Below are positions 59,811-64,000 of a DNA stretch of 64,000 nucleotides, in pieces. The notes beneath the pieces were generated by a model that worked only from the letters and a program-made list of their open reading frames with translations, was not told where the DNA came from and did not search any database. Position numbers and translations under genes: made by a program. The DNA is from DASZWJ01 sp963813895 (lineage in GTDB: Bacteria; Pseudomonadota; Gammaproteobacteria; JAURND01), in contig CAWFAS010000005.1 in assembly GCA_963813895.1 (NCBI GenBank), forward strand, positions 62,001-126,000, given 5' to 3'. How positions within the stretch are numbered: position 1 is the first letter of the stretch; the number at the start of each line of letters is the position of its first letter.

Positions 59811-59990
59811 TTAATGTTTGGTGGTTCGTTTTGGAGAGATACTTTCATATTCAACATGGCCGGTAACGATAATTGGGTTTTGGACAGACTTTGTATCATT
59901 GAGAAGAGAAAAAGTAACTGTTCCGCCAAACGAAGTAGCTGATAAAGCTAGCAGAGAAAGACAAGTTAAAATTTTAAGTTTAGTTTTCAT
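59811..59990 (-). pseudogene. Truncated small secreted protein
   Basis: From ATG 59990 (AAGGAG six bases upstream) it encodes 59 residues: signal peptide MKTKLKILTCLSLLALSATS and mature start GGTVTFSLLNDTKSVQNPII then VTGHVEYESIS. This resembles the start of the mature protein at 50079-50537 (GKITFINERTNNQEPLVATV), but it stops before any of the four cysteines. Either a degraded paralogue or a much shorter family member. Confidence 0.55.
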
Positions 59991-60034
59991 ATGATTCTCC
60001 TTATTAATCATTTTTGTTGTGATAGAGTGAAAAA

Positions 60035-60107
60035 TAATATACTTGAAGCGTTTGAAATTCAAGCTGGACTACTCCAACACCTAAATTTCAAACGCTTCAA
60101 GTATGTA
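60035..60107. repeat. Palindrome sharing a core with the 3869/51776 repeat
   Basis: ACTTGAAGCGTTTGAAATT pairs with AATTTCAAACGCTTCAAGT. The loop CAAGCTGGACTACTCCAACA is nearly the reverse complement of the GTGTTAGAGTAGTCCAGCTT stretch in the 3869-4053 element. It lies between the secreted-protein remnant and the Sel1 gene. Confidence 0.75.
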
Positions 60108-60117
60108 AGAAGGAGGG

Positions 60118-63100
60118 TTAGGGAGAATTTAAAAAGTTCTGTTCATTCAAATTTGTAACTTTATCCAAATTTTCTGTCACCGTAATACCATGTTTTTCAC
60201 GAAGTCTATTTAAATTATTTCGAGCTGAGATATTTCCTTGATTAGCAGCTAGAGAATATAATCCTGCCGCTTTTTCGAGGTTTTTGTTCACCCCAATTCC
60301 TTTCTCATAGCAACAACCTAAACTATATTGGGCCGGCTCATACTTCTGGTCAGCCGCTAAAGCATATAATCGTGCCGCTTCTTTAAAGTCTTTATCCACC
60401 CCTTTGCCGTTCTCATAGCAAGAACCTAAATTAGTTTGGGCTGCTGCATACCCTTGTTTAGCTGCTAAACGATATAGTCGTACCGCTTCTTTAAGGTCTT
60501 TATTCACCCCATGACAATTCTCATGGCAAGAACCTAAATTAGTTTGGGCCGCCGCATTTCCTTGTTTAACCGCTAACTCATATAATTGCAGGGCCTCTTT
60601 CTGATCTTTTTCCACCCCAATGCCCCTTTCATAGCAAGAACCTAAATTAGTTTGGGCTGGCGCATGTCTTTGTTTAACCGCTAAACGATAGTAGTTTATC
60701 GCCTGTTTGTAGTCTTTAGGGACGCCAAGACCCTGCTCATGACAAAGTCCTAAACTATTTTGCGCCAAAAAATCTCCTTTATCAGCCGCTAAACGATATA
60801 AACTTACCGCTTCTTTGAGGTCTTTATCCACTCCTTTGCCTTTCTCATAGCAACAACCTAAATTATATTGGGCTGACGTATGCCCCTGATCAGCTGCTAG
60901 ACGATATAAACTTGCCGCTTGTTCGAGGTCTTTAACCACTCCTTTGCCTTTCTCATAGCAAGAACCTAAAAAATACTGGGCTGGGAAATGCCCCTGATCC
61001 GCCGCTAGACGATATAAACGTGCCGCCTCTTTGAGGTCTTTAACCACCCCTTTGCCATTGTTATAACAATTTCCTAAAAGGGTTTGATACATTGGATCTC
61101 CCCGCTCAGCTTTTAAGCGATAAGATTCGAGCGTTTCTTGAGGCTCTTTTTCTACCCTGCCAACAGGGGGAAACATTGATATGGCAGGCGAACTATTAGA
61201 TGGAGAATTTTGTAAAGGAAGAGGGAGTGCTACGGTTGCATTTTTGGAAATTTTTTTCTCATCGGGATGGGAAGGTTCAATTCTTCTACTCTGGGAGTTC
61301 TGGTTTGTAGAAGACCAGAAGTTCAGGTTGTGCGCAATTGTTACAGATGTCTGGTTAGGATTTTGCTTCTTATCACTCTGTAGATTAGAGGCAGTTTCTC
61401 CATTTTCTATTTTAATCCGACTCCCCTGATCTGAAAACTGTGCCGCCCTTTCTTGAACACTCTCTTCGTTGTCTCCTTCTTTGATCGAACTTAAAGGAAC
61501 AGGACGTGTTTTTGTTTTTTTCTTTCTTTTAGCTTGTTTAATATTATTCAACCCTGGTGGGGTTTTTACTTCTGCCGCCTCATGCGAATCACGGATCGAA
61601 TGGCTATCTTTTTTTATGTCCTGTGTGCTCTCAGTTTCAAGGGCTGGAAACTCAGCAAAATCTTTGAAATTTACTATAGAATTGTCAAGATTCCCCTTGG
61701 ATCGATAGGTTATTATTTGGTTTTCTATTCTTTGGCAGTTATTAATTGCTGAATCCAAAAGGGCTAAACAATTATTCATCTCAATAAAGCGCAAAGCATT
61801 CTGACTGGGTGGTTTAATAAATCCTCCCGCATAACGGTGTTCGCGCCACCATTTTAAAGTTTTTTTCTCTATGATATCAGCTTTATACCCTTTCTCAATC
61901 TCAATTCTATTCTCCAATATAGTTCGAGCATGCTCAAAGGATTTCCTTAGATCGGTAATATTTTGCCAGGTTAGCTCCAACAATAGTTTGAATTCTGGTT
62001 TATCTTCAATTAAAGAAGAAAGTTTTGAATAATTGGCTTCAGATGCCTCTAAAGCATCAAAGAATTCATAATAATACTTATAATTTAGGAAGTGTAATGC
62101 TGCATACGCATTAATATCTATTTCATGCCAAATCGCCCTTATACAGAGTACTGCATTATTTGAGTCTTTATAAGGTTGTAACTGAGAAGTTTTTTTAGCG
62201 ATTTCTTTTATAGGATCGTTAGAAAATTGATCCTGGTCAATCATTCGTCTCATGTCTATATAAATTTTGCCCATCTCGATGCATTCTTTTTTAATATCTG
62301 GCGGAAAAGATTCATGAATTTCTACTACAGAGATTTTAGTAAAGCTTGCTCTCGGTAATTTTCCAATAGAAGTTGAAATAGTAGCTGGGTTTCTTGGTAT
62401 TGGGCGGTGATTTACAGCTTTTCTTTCGATACTTTTTTCATCACTAGAAGTAGTCGATAATTTTTCTTCCTCACCAGACAATTCATCGAATAATTCATTA
62501 GCCTCTTCACTCTTTTCTTCTAGCAAACTTTGAATACGTGCAAGTGATTTTTTTTGAATGTCATCGATAGCGGCAACTTTTGCTTGAATCTGTTTTTCTA
62601 GTTCTTGTTTTTTTTCGTTAGATAAAGATTTGTATTTTTTTAACTCCTCTTCGTCTCCTAACTCATCAAAGAGAGATCTAGAAGGTAAAAATTTACCTCC
62701 TTTACTCTCAAAATCTTGTTTCAATTGATTTGAACTAGAAATAATTAAATCCTGTAATTCTTTAAGAATCATTTGAGGAGTCATTTCCTCCCGGAGCAAC
62801 GATGTATTCAAACTTGTAATTTGAATTATATTATCGTGATTTATAGCGCATATATCATTAGCCGATAAGAATTGGTCAAGACATTTGTGAATATAAGGAA
62901 AAGTATATAAATGCTTATCCATGAAAATCCAATTGTTAAGATGCATACCATAAAAAGGATCTAAAACCCGCATTTGCTTTAATATTTTGGATTGCAAGGC
63001 AAGCATAGAGTTCACATCCTTCAGCATTTGATGTGTCGTGAAAAAATCAGGGTTTTCAATTTTTTTAGAAAGCCAAAATGCATAATACAAAACTCTTTGA

Positions 63101-63942
63101 AGGCCTGTAACAAACTGTAATAACGGAGAAACAACATTTAGTGTATTGAAAAAAATTTGCTCTTTCTTAGCAGACCATGTGGGCCCCAAATTCGTCCACT
63201 GAGGCACTGAAAAAACCTTACCAATTGACTTTATTAAATTCGATATGTCACTTGTTAGGGCATGAACTGGGTCTATCATGTTCAACATAATGTTATCAAG
63301 CTCTATATGAAATTTCAGAATTTGTAACGGCCAAAAAATTAATTCATTATTAGAAGATAATGCTGTATCTATCAGGTTGTTTATTTTTAAAATGCATCCA
63401 GCTCGCTTGGTAGTACCAGCAGGACTTTGATCTAATCCGCCGTCATAATTAAAATGCACGTCGCCCATCTCAGTCAGCAGCTTATGTGTGTTCCTTAATT
63501 GCAATCGCACTTTTTGTTCTTTGATGCTTTCAATCCTTGATTTAGCGAAAAAAAGGTTAGCATTTACAGCTAGTACAGATAATAAGGCTTTAGCAGCTCC
63601 CTCATTCACATCGGCTAAATCTGTCACAATATAATTTGCTTGACTATTGAAATAGATATTAATTTTGTGAAAAGTTTTAAAGAATTTCTTCGTTTCAGGG
63701 TCTTGCTTCATCGCATAGCCATGCTTATTCATGAAACCAGCATACTTCATCAAAATATCTAAAAGATTACTTTGAAATTTTCTATAGGACTCTAAATTAT
63801 TGGGAATAGACATAACCAGCATTCCACGCTCAAAAAGCTGAAATATTCTATAGAGGTAAAGGAATATTTGCTCCACCATGTCTACGATTTGTTCCTTAGG
63901 ATTTATAGCTTGATTAATCCAAGGTAAAACGGTAAATTGCAA
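60118..63942 (-). CDS. Large protein with unknown helical N-terminus and C-terminal Sel1 repeats
   Basis: 1,274 residues from ATG 63942; ATG 63813 (residue 44, MSIPNNLESYRKFQSN) with GTGGA nine bases upstream is a good alternative. About 45-760 is alpha-helical and not recognised. It contains two copies of an acidic motif, LFDELGDEEELKK (about 424) and LFDELSGEEEKL (about 484). A charged, low-complexity linker follows (about 770-935; QAKRKKKTKTRPVPLSS). About 940-1,255 holds nine Sel1 repeats (AARLYRLAADQGHFPAQYFL). No membrane segment or enzyme motif is clear. Like the other Sel1 genes here it is probably host-directed, which is inference. The upstream 58 bases to the window end hold no visible gene. 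Confidence 0.85.
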   Translation of the reverse strand: MQFTVLPWINQAINPKEQIVDMVEQIFLYLYRIFQLFERGMLVMSIPNNLESYRKFQSNLLDILMKYAGFMNKHGYAMKQDPETKKFFKTFHKINIYFNSQANYIVTDLADVNEGAAKALLSVLAVNANLFFAKSRIESIKEQKVRLQLRNTHKLLTEMGDVHFNYDGGLDQSPAGTTKRAGCILKINNLIDTALSSNNELIFWPLQILKFHIELDNIMLNMIDPVHALTSDISNLIKSIGKVFSVPQWTNLGPTWSAKKEQIFFNTLNVVSPLLQFVTGLQRVLYYAFWLSKKIENPDFFTTHQMLKDVNSMLALQSKILKQMRVLDPFYGMHLNNWIFMDKHLYTFPYIHKCLDQFLSANDICAINHDNIIQITSLNTSLLREEMTPQMILKELQDLIISSSNQLKQDFESKGGKFLPSRSLFDELGDEEELKKYKSLSNEKKQELEKQIQAKVAAIDDIQKKSLARIQSLLEEKSEEANELFDELSGEEEKLSTTSSDEKSIERKAVNHRPIPRNPATISTSIGKLPRASFTKISVVEIHESFPPDIKKECIEMGKIYIDMRRMIDQDQFSNDPIKEIAKKTSQLQPYKDSNNAVLCIRAIWHEIDINAYAALHFLNYKYYYEFFDALEASEANYSKLSSLIEDKPEFKLLLELTWQNITDLRKSFEHARTILENRIEIEKGYKADIIEKKTLKWWREHRYAGGFIKPPSQNALRFIEMNNCLALLDSAINNCQRIENQIITYRSKGNLDNSIVNFKDFAEFPALETESTQDIKKDSHSIRDSHEAAEVKTPPGLNNIKQAKRKKKTKTRPVPLSSIKEGDNEESVQERAAQFSDQGSRIKIENGETASNLQSDKKQNPNQTSVTIAHNLNFWSSTNQNSQSRRIEPSHPDEKKISKNATVALPLPLQNSPSNSSPAISMFPPVGRVEKEPQETLESYRLKAERGDPMYQTLLGNCYNNGKGVVKDLKEAARLYRLAADQGHFPAQYFLGSCYEKGKGVVKDLEQAASLYRLAADQGHTSAQYNLGCCYEKGKGVDKDLKEAVSLYRLAADKGDFLAQNSLGLCHEQGLGVPKDYKQAINYYRLAVKQRHAPAQTNLGSCYERGIGVEKDQKEALQLYELAVKQGNAAAQTNLGSCHENCHGVNKDLKEAVRLYRLAAKQGYAAAQTNLGSCYENGKGVDKDFKEAARLYALAADQKYEPAQYSLGCCYEKGIGVNKNLEKAAGLYSLAANQGNISARNNLNRLREKHGITVTENLDKVTNLNEQNFLNSP

Positions 63943-64000
63943 AAACAGATATCTCGAATTATTTTTAGAGGTATTTTTCAGGCTTAACCCACATTGTTTA

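Noticed and set aside
1..64000. tRNA and rRNA genes.
   Set aside because: No cloverleaf-type GGTTCGA arm with matching acceptor stem, and no rRNA-like stretch, was noticed by eye; a covariance search could still find one.

Overview
The window reads as the chromosome of a host-associated gammaproteobacterium, most plausibly in the Legionella/Coxiella/Aquicella/Berkiella sphere. That placement is inferred from gene content, not from a marker-gene phylogeny. Housekeeping genes keep gammaproteobacterial synteny (yibN-grxC-secB-gpsA, an art operon next to argR, a yejABEF-like transporter). They are mixed with eukaryote-like repeat proteins (Sel1, ankyrin), coiled-coil proteins with Ser/Pro-rich tails, decayed toxin-antitoxin and IS genes, and an unusually dense load of palindromic repeats.

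Layout. 1-3846: NAD-dependent large glutamate dehydrogenase (3' end outside the window). 4135-6232: nucleotide metabolism (5'-nucleotidase, pyrD). 6635-12455: branched-chain acyl-CoA catabolism (isovaleryl-CoA dehydrogenase, thiolase, methylcrotonyl-CoA carboxylase beta subunit) and a 3-hydroxyacid dehydrogenase relative. 12653-18794: tripartite RND efflux operon (TolC-like, membrane fusion protein, pump). 19102-24139: queC, a small coiled-coil membrane protein, the arginine ABC transporter artP-J-Q-M and divergent argR. 24253-31340: glycine-zipper lipoprotein, hemH, BON lipoprotein, gpsA-secB-grxC-yibN, a cupin protein and priA. 31463-34045: a membrane protein, 6S RNA and an LplT-like flippase. 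34136-36973: a large coiled-coil protein. 37087-44850: a YejABEF-like peptide ABC transporter interrupted by an opposite-strand corA. 45112-49545: a 3-hydroxyisobutyryl-CoA hydrolase-like protein, a coiled-coil protein, gltX, dgkA and cdd. 49546-64000: an accessory region with small secreted four-cysteine proteins, a decayed mazEF pair fused to a truncated ankyrin gene, three Sel1-repeat proteins (one apparently joined to a nucleotidyltransferase-like domain) and an IS66-family remnant between inverted repeats.

The strongest unexplained signal is the set of palindromic elements. At least five sequence families (here R1-R5) occupy almost every gap. In several families the two arms of one copy match each other well while differing from the arms of other copies, so pairing is kept although sequence is not. 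R5 is the clearest case: a conserved central core lies between arms that are largely unrelated in the two copies. Some copies share outer ends but carry a different interior, one pair carries its core in opposite orientation, and some are nested. Several supply the stop codon or last residues of neighbouring genes.
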